The position numbers and the translations under genes are program-made. The notes beneath the pieces were generated by a model. It did not search any database. It was not told where the DNA came from and saw nothing but the letters and a program-made list of their open reading frames with translations. A stretch of 64,000 nt of DNA from Chitinophaga dinghuensis (GTDB lineage: Bacteria > Bacteroidota > Bacteroidia > Chitinophagales > Chitinophagaceae), in contig NZ_QLMA01000004.1 in the NCBI RefSeq assembly GCF_003259435.1, positions 558,001-622,000 on the forward strand. Direction: 5' to 3'. Of the stretch, positions 25,563 through 34,320 are shown one piece after another (positions within the stretch are counted from its first letter, which is position 1; each line of letters starts with the position of its first letter).

Positions 25563-25613
25563 CGGCCTGCTACCTGGAAACAGTTTTAAAGCATAATAAA
25601 TTGGAGTTCAAAT

Positions 25614-25642
25614 CTCCCCGGCGTTTCCACCGGGGAGTTTTT
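25614..25642 (+). terminator. Rho-independent terminator after the MarR gene
   Basis: CTCCCCGG (25614-25621) pairs perfectly with CCGGGGAG (25630-25637), loop 8 bases, followed by TTTTT. Confidence 0.88.
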
Positions 25643-25712
25643 CGTTTATAGCTTCCCGATAAAATGTAAAACTTTCCCAAAATTATGTAACATTTTTTCT
25701 GTGGGTGGCCCT

Positions 25713-25720
25713 TACTTTTG
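25713..25720 (+). promoter_or_regulatory. -7 promoter box of the metal-efflux island
   Basis: TACTTTTG matches TAnnTTTG and lies only 6 bases before the ATG at 25727, which would leave an almost leaderless transcript. The -33 region is weak, which would suit activation by a metal-responsive regulator encoded elsewhere. Confidence 0.5.
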
Positions 25721-25726
25721 CCTTCA

Positions 25727-26125
25727 ATGAAGAAAATTTTCGCACTGATACTAGCGGTTCTCTGCCTGGGAACATCCACTGGCGCCACTGTACGCATACA
25801 TTACTGCGGTGGTAAACTGGCGGATGTACAACTTTGGCCGGATAATAGTAACAAGTGCGCAAAATGTACTCCTGTCGTAAAGAAAAGTTGCAATAAGAAA
25901 TGTTGCCGCGATGAACATAAAACGGTAAAGCTGGAGAAAGATCAGAAACTGAATGACAACAATATTCAGTTGATACAACTCCCAGCGCTGACAGTGCAGC
26001 CGCAATATGCGAGTCTGCCGCCTGTACAGGTTGTTCATCCTGCGAGAGCTTACCCTTCGGCGAATGCGCCACCTTATGAACAGAAGATATCTTCCTATAT
26101 TCTACATTGTACTTTTCGTATATGA
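25727..26125 (+). CDS. HYC_CC_PP family cysteine-rich exported protein
   Basis: The 132-residue protein has a signal peptide and then HYC at residues 25-27, a CAKC pair (44/47), Cys55 and a CC pair (59/60). This is the pattern that names the HYC_CC_PP family of Bacteroidota, often found beside heavy-metal efflux genes. The His/Cys residues suggest a periplasmic or surface metal-binding role. An in-frame TTG at 25718 overlaps the -7 box and is unlikely. A 150-base gap separates it from the CusA-like gene. Confidence 0.78.
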   Translation: MKKIFALILAVLCLGTSTGATVRIHYCGGKLADVQLWPDNSNKCAKCTPVVKKSCNKKCCRDEHKTVKLEKDQKLNDNNIQLIQLPALTVQPQYASLPPVQVVHPARAYPSANAPPYEQKISSYILHCTFRI

Positions 26126-26275
26126 TTCCCCGTTATTAACGGCGTACCACTGATAACCCTTTCTGCTTAGTACGCACGTGTCTCCCGACATTTTTACAAG
26201 ACTTTTCCGAAAACAATACTGTTCTCCGGGCCTGCTATGCGTTTGCATTTGCGTGGCTACCGGTAAAGAATTCAT

Positions 26276-27565
26276 ATGGTACACAGCATTATTGAATGGT
26301 CGTTAAGAAACCGGTTTATTGTACTGGTCATGACGGCGGCCCTGTTTGTATGGGGTATTTTCGCCGTAAAGAAAAATCCGATAGACGCTATTCCTGATCT
26401 CTCTGAGAACCAGGTGATCGTTTTTACGGAATGGATGGGGCGTGGCCCCCAGCTGATTGAAGATCAGATTACCTACCCGCTGGTGACCAACCTGCAGGGA
26501 CTCCCACATATCAAATATGTTCGCGGCTCCTCTATGTTCGGGATGAGTTTTATTTATGTCATCTTCAATGATGATGTAGATGTATACTGGGCCCGCGAGC
26601 GAGTGCTGGAACGTCTGAGCACTGTTTCCCGCTCGCTGCCGGCAGGGGTTACGCCCCAACTGGGCCCTGATGGTACCGGGGTAGGACATATACTCTGGTA
26701 TACCCTCGACGCACCCAAAATGGACCTGGGCGAGCAACGCGCGTTGCAGGACTGGTACGTGAAATTCGCGCTTCAGAATGTGGAAGGCGTGAGTGAAATC
26801 GCTTCCTTCGGAGGATTCCAGAAACAATACCAGATCACCGTTGATCCAAATAAACTCCTGTACTATCGCCTCTCTGCGGCGGATGTCATCAACGCAGTAC
26901 GCACTAATAATAACGAATCCGGCGGCCGCAAATTTGAAATCAGCGACATAGGCTATATCATCAAAACTTCAGGATACTTGAAGTCGGTGGCAGAAATCGA
27001 AAATATCCCTGTTAAAACGCAGAACTCTATACCTATACGCGTGGCCGATGTGGCCACTGTGCAAATGACTGGGGAAACCCGCCTGGGCATCTTTGACCAG
27101 GATGGAGAAGGAGAGCGTGTAGGCGGTATCGTAGTCATGCGCTATGGAGAGAATGCGGATGCGGTGATCGAGAAGGTGAAAGAAAAAATGAAAGAGGTAG
27201 CGAAAGGTTTTCCGGAAGGTGTAAAATTCGATATCGTATACGACAGAGGGGACCTGATCCGGGAATCTGTCGACTCTATCAAACACACACTGCTGGAGGA
27301 AATGATAGTGGTATCTATTGTGGTCATCATCTTCCTCTTTCACTGGCGTAGCGCGCTCAGTATCATCATACAGATCCCTATTACACTGGCGGCCAGTTTT
27401 CTGCTGTTAAACGCCTTCGGTATCTCCTCCAATATTATGTCGCTCACCGGTATTGCACTGGCCATTGGAGTGATAGTAGATAATGGCATCATCATGAGTG
27501 AAAACGCCTATAAGCACCTGTCTGAAAGGTATGCGCAATGGCAGGATCAACAAAAAAGCAAGTAA
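26276..27565 (+). CDS. CusA/CzcA-like heavy-metal RND pump, N-terminal part (split by frameshift)
   Basis: These 429 residues cover TM1 (IVLVMTAALFVWGIFAVKK), the first periplasmic porter domain (KNPIDAIPDLSENQVIVFTEW; GPDGTGVGHILWYTLD) and TM2-TM4 ending at IVDNGIIMSENAYKHLSERY. The frame then hits TAA at 27563-27565 inside the cytoplasmic loop before TM5. The rest is encoded in the -1 frame directly downstream. Together the parts make a normal-length (about 1075 residues) CusA-type proton-driven Cu/Ag exporter. One extra A in the A6 run at 27552-27557 would fuse the frames. It may be inactive, or rescued by translational coupling or slippage. Confidence 0.85.
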   Translation: MVHSIIEWSLRNRFIVLVMTAALFVWGIFAVKKNPIDAIPDLSENQVIVFTEWMGRGPQLIEDQITYPLVTNLQGLPHIKYVRGSSMFGMSFIYVIFNDDVDVYWARERVLERLSTVSRSLPAGVTPQLGPDGTGVGHILWYTLDAPKMDLGEQRALQDWYVKFALQNVEGVSEIASFGGFQKQYQITVDPNKLLYYRLSAADVINAVRTNNNESGGRKFEISDIGYIIKTSGYLKSVAEIENIPVKTQNSIPIRVADVATVQMTGETRLGIFDQDGEGERVGGIVVMRYGENADAVIEKVKEKMKEVAKGFPEGVKFDIVYDRGDLIRESVDSIKHTLLEEMIVVSIVVIIFLFHWRSALSIIIQIPITLAASFLLLNAFGISSNIMSLTGIALAIGVIVDNGIIMSENAYKHLSERYAQWQDQQKSK

Positions 27566-27567
27566 TT

Positions 27568-29502
27568 ATGAATTGGCTCAGAAAAATATTTCGCAAATCG
27601 CCTGAATGGATCAGTGAGGAAGAGCGACTGAAAATAATTGAACAGTCGAGCAAACAAGTATCCAGAGGCGTTTTCTTCGCAACGATCATTATCATTACTT
27701 CCTTTCTGCCGGTATTTATGCTGACTGGCCAGGAAGGGAAACTATTTCACCCACTCGCCTATACGAAAACATTTATCATGATCGTGGATGCGCTGCTGGT
27801 CATCACCCTGGCGCCGGTGCTCATCTCTTTCTTTATGAAAGGAAAGTTTCGGCCGGATAGTCACAATCCGATAAACAGGTTCCTGGAGCGTATATACGAA
27901 CCCGTTATCAGAACGGTGTTGAAATGGAGAAAGACGACCATCGCTATAAATGTGATTGCACTGGTAATCACGATCCCGCTGCTGCGTAGCCTGGGAAGCG
28001 AGTTTATGCCGCCGTTGGATGAACAGAGCATTCTCTTTATGCCGGTAACGCTGCCGGATGTGTCTAATGCAGAAGCCAAGCGCATCTTACAGGTGCAGGA
28101 TCGTATAATTAAATCGGTACCGGAAGTAGACAAAGTACTGGGGAAGGCGGGTCGCGCCAGCACGGCTACCGACAATTCTCCTATCAGCATGATTGAAACG
28201 ATCATTATGCTGAAGCCTAAGACCCAATGGCGTAAAGGAAAAACAAAGAAAGACATCATCAACGAACTGGATGCAAAACTCCAGATACCCGGTGTTGTAA
28301 ATGGTTGGACACAACCTATTATCAATCGTATCAACATGCTGGCTACGGGTATTCGTACAGACGTTGGCGTTAAAGTTTACGGACAAAACCTGGATACTAT
28401 CGCAGCCGTTTCTGAGCGCGTGCGCAAAGAACTGGAGGGAACGCCAGGGGTGATGGACTTATACGTGGAACCTGTGACAGGAGGGAAATACCTCAGTATT
28501 AATGTCAGAAGAAATGATTTGGCGAGATATGGTCTCTCTGTGGATGATGTGAATCAGACCGTGGAAACTGCATTGGGAGGGGCTCCTGTGGGACAGACGA
28601 TCGAAGGACGGCAGCGCTTTTCTATCAGTGTGCGACTGGCACAGGAATATCGTAATAGTGTGGAGCATATCCGTCGTATCCCGCTCATGTCGCCGGGAGC
28701 GGGCGAAGTGCCACTCTCTGCTGTAGCGGATGTACAGTTTGAAGATGGTCCTCCGATGATTACTTCAGATAATGCTATGCTGCGTGGCGCTGTGCTCTTC
28801 AACGTTCGTGGCCGCGATCTGGGAAGTACTGTCCAGGATGCGATTGCCAAAATGAGTAAAGCAAAGGGCGTACTGCCGGCAGGTTATTACCTGGAATGGA
28901 GCGGACAGTATGAAAACCTTATCCGCGGACAACGTACCCTCATGTGGATCGCGCCTATTGTACTGGTGATTATTTTCTTCTCCCTGTATTTCGCATTCCA
29001 TTCTGTAAGAGAAGCTTTCCTGAGTTTGATCACCGTTCCTTTTGCATTGATTGGAGGCGCTTATATGATTTATTTCTGGGGCGTAAACCTCTCTGTGGCC
29101 GTGGCAGTAGGCTTTATAGCGCTCTTCGGTATTGCGGTGGAAACGGGTATTGTGATGGTCATCTATCTCAATGATGCCATGCAGCAATTGGTGAAGCTGA
29201 AAGGGAATTCGGCAGCAACTATCACCAGAGATGACTTGCGGGAATATGTGATCTATGGCGCCGCCAAACGCCTCCGTCCTAAACTGATGACGGTATGCGT
29301 GTCGCTCTTCGGACTGGTGCCTGTATTATGGGCCAGCGGCGTAGGCACCGATGTGATGAAACCTATCGTGCTACCTATGATTGGCGGGGTACTCACTTCT
29401 TCCACACATATTCTGCTGGTAACGCCATTAATATTCCTTATGACGAAAGAATTTGAATTACGTAAGCACGGTAAACTCGAAATACATGAAGTACATCATT
29501 AA
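27568..29502 (+). CDS. CusA/CzcA-like heavy-metal RND pump, C-terminal part
   Basis: These 644 residues (from the ATG at 27568, two bases after the stop of the N-terminal part) begin with MNWLRKIFRKSPEWISEEE, the usual loop before TM5. TM5-TM6 (GVFFATIIIITSFLPVFML), the second porter domain and TM7-TM12 (ending IMTKEFELRKH-like) follow. The open frame extends back to 27538, overlapping the first part by 28 bases in the -1 register. The stop/start closeness would allow reinitiation. The next gene, a TolC-type channel, overlaps its 3' end by 17 bases. Confidence 0.87.
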   Translation: MNWLRKIFRKSPEWISEEERLKIIEQSSKQVSRGVFFATIIIITSFLPVFMLTGQEGKLFHPLAYTKTFIMIVDALLVITLAPVLISFFMKGKFRPDSHNPINRFLERIYEPVIRTVLKWRKTTIAINVIALVITIPLLRSLGSEFMPPLDEQSILFMPVTLPDVSNAEAKRILQVQDRIIKSVPEVDKVLGKAGRASTATDNSPISMIETIIMLKPKTQWRKGKTKKDIINELDAKLQIPGVVNGWTQPIINRINMLATGIRTDVGVKVYGQNLDTIAAVSERVRKELEGTPGVMDLYVEPVTGGKYLSINVRRNDLARYGLSVDDVNQTVETALGGAPVGQTIEGRQRFSISVRLAQEYRNSVEHIRRIPLMSPGAGEVPLSAVADVQFEDGPPMITSDNAMLRGAVLFNVRGRDLGSTVQDAIAKMSKAKGVLPAGYYLEWSGQYENLIRGQRTLMWIAPIVLVIIFFSLYFAFHSVREAFLSLITVPFALIGGAYMIYFWGVNLSVAVAVGFIALFGIAVETGIVMVIYLNDAMQQLVKLKGNSAATITRDDLREYVIYGAAKRLRPKLMTVCVSLFGLVPVLWASGVGTDVMKPIVLPMIGGVLTSSTHILLVTPLIFLMTKEFELRKHGKLEIHEVHH

Positions 29503-30739
29503 ACATATATACTGGCTGGTCCTGCTGGCAGCATCGCCGGCATGGGCACAGCAAGCGCCGGTACTGCGATTGGATACTGTCCTTCAGCGGGTGGACCGAA
29601 ATAACGTATTGCTGCAGTCCTATCAACTGAAAGCGGAAAGCTACCGCTACAATGCAGATGCTGCCACCGCCTGGATGGCGCCTATGGTAGGTGTGGGCAC
29701 ATTTATGACGCCATATCCTGGGCAGAAAGTAATGGACGACAGGGATAAAGGAAGTCTGATGTTGCAGCTGGAACAGGATATCCCCAACCCAGCCAAGCTA
29801 CAGGCGAAGAAACAATACATCGCTTCTCAGGGAAATGTGGAACGCGCTACGAGGGAAGTAACGCTCAATGAAATGCGTTATCAGGCGAAACGACTTTACT
29901 ATGGCTGGTTAGTGGCCAAACAGCGTATAGCCGTGCTCCGGGAGAATGAGAAGATAATGCTGACGATGAAGAAGATCGAAGAAGTGCGTTTCCCTTATAA
30001 TCAATCACAGCTCAGCGGCGTGTTCCGGGCAGATGCGAAAATTGAAGATAACCGCAATATGATCCGGATGCAGGAAGGAACTATTGCGAAATCCAGGTCA
30101 TGGCTCAATAGCCTGATGAATGCGCCCGGAAATGAATCCTTTGAGATTGATACCACGCTGCAACCTGTTTTCGTACAGGCGGAATCGTATGATACTGCCG
30201 TACTGTCCACTGTAAGAGGCGATGTGTTGAAAATGAATGAGAGCATACGTTCTATGCAATTGAATATAGCCAGTATGCAAAAAGAAAAGAAGCCAGATTT
30301 CCGTTTGCGTTTTGATCATATGTCGCCGCTCGGTGATATGATGCCCAAATCCTTTAGTGCGATGGGAATGGTGAGTATACCGATTGCGCCATGGTCTTCC
30401 CGCATGTATAAATCAGGCATTAAGGCCATGCAATATGAAATCCAGGCAATGGAGAAGGAGAAGTCGGCCATGCTGCAGGAAACCCAGGGAATGCTGTATG
30501 GGATGCAGTATGAAATACAATCTATGCAGCAGCGCATTGGTGCTATGGAAGGGAAAGTGATTCCTGCGTTAAAACAGACGCTGGACGCCAATTTTCTGAA
30601 TTACCAGGAAAACAAACTGACCCTCAGTGCGGTGATTGATTCCTGGGAGGCGCTTACCATGATGCAAAGTAATGTGCTGGATGAGAAACAGAAACTCTAT
30701 GAAATGATAGTAGACTATGAGAAACAATTATATCGCTAA
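29486..30739 (+). CDS. TolC family outer membrane efflux protein
   Basis: The 417-residue protein has a signal peptide (LVLLAASPAWAQQ) and TolC-family alternating helices: LDTVLQRVDRNNVLLQSYQL near the N-terminus, repeated coiled-coil stretches such as MQYEIQSMQQRIGAMEGKV, and NYQENKLTLSAVIDSWEALTM near the end. It forms the outer-membrane tunnel of the RND metal pump. The start at 29486 overlaps the cusA-like 3' end, and its own 3' end overlaps the adaptor gene by 23 bases, so translation is coupled along the operon. Confidence 0.9.
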   Translation: MKYIIKHIYWLVLLAASPAWAQQAPVLRLDTVLQRVDRNNVLLQSYQLKAESYRYNADAATAWMAPMVGVGTFMTPYPGQKVMDDRDKGSLMLQLEQDIPNPAKLQAKKQYIASQGNVERATREVTLNEMRYQAKRLYYGWLVAKQRIAVLRENEKIMLTMKKIEEVRFPYNQSQLSGVFRADAKIEDNRNMIRMQEGTIAKSRSWLNSLMNAPGNESFEIDTTLQPVFVQAESYDTAVLSTVRGDVLKMNESIRSMQLNIASMQKEKKPDFRLRFDHMSPLGDMMPKSFSAMGMVSIPIAPWSSRMYKSGIKAMQYEIQAMEKEKSAMLQETQGMLYGMQYEIQSMQQRIGAMEGKVIPALKQTLDANFLNYQENKLTLSAVIDSWEALTMMQSNVLDEKQKLYEMIVDYEKQLYR

Positions 30740-31910
30740 TATATTAATGGTCGCGACTTTGGGAGGATGTGCCACTAACGTTGCAGAACATACGAAGGAG
30801 CATAAAGAAGCGCCGGTGGATAGTATAACTGCTGCGTTGGCGAAGCCTGTCAATGCCCAGGTGGTGGCCACTATTCCTGTTATCAGGGCGCAATCGGGTA
30901 CCCGTATTGTTACAGCCACCGTAAATGGTGTCATCAATTATGATACCCGTAACCAGACCAGCATTGCCAGCAGAGTAGGAGGACGGGTAGAACGACTGCT
31001 GATAAAATATAATTATCAGCCTGTAAGAAAGGGACAGTTGATTATGGAGATATATGCCCCCGATCTGGCGGCGGCCCAGCGGGAGCTGCTGATGGTGGCC
31101 AGGGAGCGCCCGGAAATGCTCACAGCTGCAAAGGAAAGATTGCAACTGATGGGTATGGCGTCTCCCCAGATAAACCAGGTATTAGCCAGTGGCAATATCC
31201 TGTATAAGGTACCAGTATATGCTAACGGTGACGGCTATATTCTGGAGAAAACGGCGGCCGCTGCTGCTGTTGTTACACCAACTGCTCCAGCCGCTGCCAG
31301 CAGCGGAGATGGCATGTCCGGAATGAGTGGCGGATCAGCTGCTGCGCCGGCAGCCACCGCATCTCCCGTGGCAACACCGGTAATGCTGAGAGAAGGACAG
31401 TATGTAAGTGCAGGACAGTCACTGTTTACTATATATACAGCAAAGGACCTGGTGGCAGAATTTTCTTTTCCGCCGGCATTGGCTACCACCGTGAAAGTGG
31501 GCCAGCAGCTGCTATTCTATCCGGCTGGAGATCAGAATAATATGCAGACTGGAAAAATTGGGTTGATAGAACCGGTGTTTCGGAATGGCCAGAATTTCAC
31601 AGTGGTGCGGGTCTACATGCAAGGACATGAACAACGGCCAGGCATGTTGCTGATGGCCAGCGTACCAGTAGTGTATACTACAGGTTGGTGGCTGCCTAAA
31701 ACAGCGGTATGGCAACTGGGAAATGAAATGGTTGTCTTCAAAAAAGAGAAAGGCGTATATGTCCCAACCGTGATCAAAACCGGTGCACAGGCAGATGATC
31801 AGATACAGGTCAATACCGATATCAGCGATTGGGAAATAGCTGCTAATGCCGCTTATCTCGTGGATAGTGAAAGTTTTATCAAAACAGTAGGCAAGGATAA
31901 ACAACCGTAA
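30717..31910 (+). CDS. RND efflux periplasmic adaptor lipoprotein (CusB-like)
   Basis: The 397-residue membrane-fusion protein has a lipobox (TLGGC) near residue 17. A beta-barrel/lipoyl core follows, with ASRVGGRVERLLIKYNYQPV, KGQLIMEIYAPDLAAAQRE (hairpin) and AGQSLFTIYTAKDLVAEF. Between lipoyl halves is a low-complexity Ala/Thr/Pro/Met insert (about residues 180-222; DGMSGMSGGS) that could bind metal through Met residues. It starts inside the TolC gene end and is followed two bases later by a second adaptor gene. Confidence 0.88.
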   Translation: MRNNYIANILMVATLGGCATNVAEHTKEHKEAPVDSITAALAKPVNAQVVATIPVIRAQSGTRIVTATVNGVINYDTRNQTSIASRVGGRVERLLIKYNYQPVRKGQLIMEIYAPDLAAAQRELLMVARERPEMLTAAKERLQLMGMASPQINQVLASGNILYKVPVYANGDGYILEKTAAAAAVVTPTAPAAASSGDGMSGMSGGSAAAPAATASPVATPVMLREGQYVSAGQSLFTIYTAKDLVAEFSFPPALATTVKVGQQLLFYPAGDQNNMQTGKIGLIEPVFRNGQNFTVVRVYMQGHEQRPGMLLMASVPVVYTTGWWLPKTAVWQLGNEMVVFKKEKGVYVPTVIKTGAQADDQIQVNTDISDWEIAANAAYLVDSESFIKTVGKDKQP

Positions 31911-31912
31911 TT

Positions 31913-33109
31913 ATGGAAAGAAAGAATTTTTTAAAAGTCGTTGCATTTACCGCGTTGATGCCTGCTTTCCTGCTGACGGCTTGTAAAGATGGCAACAAAC
32001 AGCAAACAGGGGAGGTGAAACAAACCTATACCTGTCCCATGCATCCGCAGGTAGTGCAGGACAAACCGGGCATCTGTCCGATTTGTGCAATGGATCTTGT
32101 ACCATTTGACAAGAACAGCAAAGATGCTTCCCTCACACTGGGAGAGAGTCAGATTACACTGGCAAATATTACCACCATGATTGCAGGAGCCAGTGATTTA
32201 TCGAGTTATCGGCAGTTGAATGGGCGACTGGTGACGGACCCTGAAGGAACCGCTGTCATCTCCAGCAGGGTGGCAGGCAGAGTAGAAGTATTGTATGTAA
32301 AAGAAACGGGGGTGAAAGTAAATAAAGGACAGCCGTTGTATAAGATTTATTCTGAACAACTGGCGGCACTGCAACAGGAATATCTGCTGGCGGCAGCGCA
32401 GGTAAAGCAGTTTCCGGAGGATGAGCGATTCCGTCAGATTGAAAAAGCGGCAAGAGGAAAACTGCATCTCTATGATCAATCGGATGCCCAGATCAATCAA
32501 TTGATACAACAACAAAAAGTGAATCCTTATGTCACCTATCCGGCTACGGTGAGCGGCGTAGTGGCGGAGCTGTCTGTAACAGAAGGACAGTATGTAGCTG
32601 AAGGCGGCGCAGTGATGCGGGTAGAATCCTATCATCAGTTATGGGTGGAAGCGGATGTTTATCCCAACGAAGCAGCAAACGTAAAGCCTGGTCAGCAGGT
32701 GAAAGTAATGGTAGCAGGACGGGAGCAAACGCCGCATGCAATGACCATACAGTTTATCAATCCGGTATTGCAAAGCGGTCGTCAGTTGATGCAGATCCGC
32801 GGTACGGTGAATAATCCTGATAATGAGTGGCAGCCAGGGTTACAAGCTGTGATTTTCTTACCGATGCAAAGCAAAGATGCCGTGCTTAGTTTACCTACAG
32901 ATGCCGTTATCCGTGATGGAAAGGGTGCGCATATCTGGATAGAGACCGCCAAAGGGAAATTTGAACCGCGTAAAGTGACAACTGGTATAGAGAATGCAGA
33001 CAAGGTGGAAATCGTGAAAGGACTGGAACCTGGAGAGAAAGTAGTGATCACAGGCGCCTATTTATTGTATTCCGAGTTCGTATTGAAAAAAGGTAATAAC
33101 CCTGTTTGA
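31913..33109 (+). CDS. RND efflux periplasmic adaptor with heavy-metal-binding domain
   Basis: The 398-residue lipoprotein (lipobox FLLTAC) carries an N-terminal heavy-metal-binding domain, YTCPMHPQVVQDKPGICP followed by ICAMDLVP, at about residues 39-63. This is the Cys/Met/His motif seen in CusB and CopA-type copper proteins. The standard adaptor core follows (VISSRVAGRVEVLYVKETG, YPATVSGVVAELSVTEG, LEPGEKVVITGAYLL). It is the second adaptor in the operon and supports copper or silver as substrate. Confidence 0.92.
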   Translation: MERKNFLKVVAFTALMPAFLLTACKDGNKQQTGEVKQTYTCPMHPQVVQDKPGICPICAMDLVPFDKNSKDASLTLGESQITLANITTMIAGASDLSSYRQLNGRLVTDPEGTAVISSRVAGRVEVLYVKETGVKVNKGQPLYKIYSEQLAALQQEYLLAAAQVKQFPEDERFRQIEKAARGKLHLYDQSDAQINQLIQQQKVNPYVTYPATVSGVVAELSVTEGQYVAEGGAVMRVESYHQLWVEADVYPNEAANVKPGQQVKVMVAGREQTPHAMTIQFINPVLQSGRQLMQIRGTVNNPDNEWQPGLQAVIFLPMQSKDAVLSLPTDAVIRDGKGAHIWIETAKGKFEPRKVTTGIENADKVEIVKGLEPGEKVVITGAYLLYSEFVLKKGNNPV

Positions 33110-33119
33110 TAAAAAAAGC

Positions 33120-33665
33120 ATGTATATGAAGAACAGTATTTCTATGATCGTCCTCCTGGCTGCAGTTATGTTGCTGGCCGTCAGTTGCGGGAATAAAGCA
33201 GTAACTGCTGAAGTAATAGCAGACAAAAAGCAGGATACAAGCGTTGCTGTCGTACTGAAGGATGATCGGCTGAACGCGATTTATCCGCAATATGTAAAGC
33301 TCACAAAAGCGTTGACAGACAACGATGCCGCTGCTGCAAGAATCGCAGCCAATGCCATAGGAGAAGGAGTTGTGAGATTGCAGTTGAAAGAAAGTATGAA
33401 GCAGGAAGCAGATAAAATAGTTGCTACCGCAGATATCGAGCTGCAGCGAAAAGCCTTTGCCACACTTAGTAAGGAGTTGATCGCGCTTATTGAACAATCC
33501 GGCGTACAGGCGGGAACGTTATACGTAGATTTCTGCCCCATGGCGATGGAAGACAATGGCGCTTCCTGGATCAGTGCCGCCAGGGATATCCGCAATCCCT
33601 ATTTCGGGGAGAAGATGCTCACTTGTGGCGGTATTAAAAGCACTTTCGCTGTTAACAATAATTAG
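33120..33665 (+). CDS. DUF3347 domain lipoprotein
   Basis: The 181-residue lipoprotein (LLAVSC near residue 22) has a helical DUF3347 domain: YPQYVKLTKALTDNDAAAAR, LIEQSG, then the conserved C-terminal YVDFCPMAMEDNGASWIS and NPYFGEKMLTCG with Cys, Met and His-free ligand positions. DUF3347 domains often occur with CusB-type adaptors and are thought to bind copper. It is 10 bases downstream of the second adaptor gene; a paralogue follows. Confidence 0.85.
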   Translation: MYMKNSISMIVLLAAVMLLAVSCGNKAVTAEVIADKKQDTSVAVVLKDDRLNAIYPQYVKLTKALTDNDAAAARIAANAIGEGVVRLQLKESMKQEADKIVATADIELQRKAFATLSKELIALIEQSGVQAGTLYVDFCPMAMEDNGASWISAARDIRNPYFGEKMLTCGGIKSTFAVNNN

Positions 33666-33687
33666 TCATTCATAAAAAAACCAGTAA

Positions 33688-34254
33688 ATGAAACGCTTAT
33701 TTTTTGGAGCTATGGCCCTTGCTGCCATTACACTGTATGCTTGTAACAACAATGCCGGCGAGACAGGCGCGACTGCCAGTACGCATGAAGCGCAGCATAC
33801 AGCGGCAGATACCAAACCTTCCACCCCTATTAAAGCAGTAGTAGATCATTACCTGCATATTAAAAACGGATTATTTGCGGATAATTCTGCAGAAGCGGCC
33901 AATGGTGGTAAAGCCATGGCAGAAGCCCTTGCTGCGGTAGATAAATCAGGACTGACAGCCGAACAACAGCAGGTGTTTACCGACAACTTTGAAGACCTGA
34001 AGGAACATGCAGAGCATATCGGTAAGAATGAAGGTAATATCGCGCATCAGCGGGAACATTTTGCCGTGATGAGCGAGGATATGTATGCATTGGTGAAATC
34101 AATGGGTGCGGGTCGTACCTTGTACCATGATTTCTGTCCGATGTATAATAACAACAAAGGAGCATTGTGGCTGAGTGAAGAGAAAGAGTTGAAAAACCCA
34201 TATATGGGCGCTAGTATGCCAGGTTGTGGTACGGAGAAAGAAGAACTGAAATAA
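33688..34254 (+). CDS. Second DUF3347 domain lipoprotein
   Basis: The 188-residue paralogue of the preceding protein has the same order: signal and lipobox (ITLYAC), helical domain (VVDHYLHIKNGLFADNSAEA), and the C-terminal YHDFCPMYNNNKGALWLS and NPYMGASMPGCG. It also carries several His residues (THEAQHTAA; HAEHIGKNEGNIAHQREHF) that could add metal ligands. It ends the operon, directly before a terminator. A tandem pair suggests stoichiometric metal chaperones for the pump. Confidence 0.85.
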   Translation: MKRLFFGAMALAAITLYACNNNAGETGATASTHEAQHTAADTKPSTPIKAVVDHYLHIKNGLFADNSAEAANGGKAMAEALAAVDKSGLTAEQQQVFTDNFEDLKEHAEHIGKNEGNIAHQREHFAVMSEDMYALVKSMGAGRTLYHDFCPMYNNNKGALWLSEEKELKNPYMGASMPGCGTEKEELK

Positions 34255-34262
34255 TTATCTTG

Positions 34263-34301
34263 CAGCAGGCTGATGACCACTCGTCGGCCTGCTGTCTTTT
34301 T
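34263..34301 (+). terminator. Rho-independent terminator of the metal-efflux operon
   Basis: CAGCAGGC (34263-34270) pairs with GCCTGCTG (34287-34294), loop 16 bases, followed by TCTTTTTAT. An in-frame ATG for the next gene falls in the loop, which argues against that start. Confidence 0.8.
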
Positions 34302-34320
34302 ATCAGTAAAATCAGCTCCC

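Noticed and set aside
25601..25629. T-arm-like sequence GGAGTTCAAATCTCC followed by CCGGCGTTTCCA, resembling the 3' end of a tRNA
   Set aside because: No matching acceptor, D or anticodon arm lies upstream, and the bases form part of the terminator after the MarR gene.
27551..27562. Canonical programmed -1 slippery heptamer for the split pump
   Set aside because: The in-frame codons are CAA AAA AGC. The A-site tRNA would re-pair poorly after a -1 shift, so the standard two-tRNA slippage motif is not met; other mechanisms are kept open.
34273..34320. ATG start at 34273 for the haem-binding-domain protein
   Set aside because: The codon is in the loop of a good terminator hairpin; the downstream TTG gives a normal signal/anchor start.
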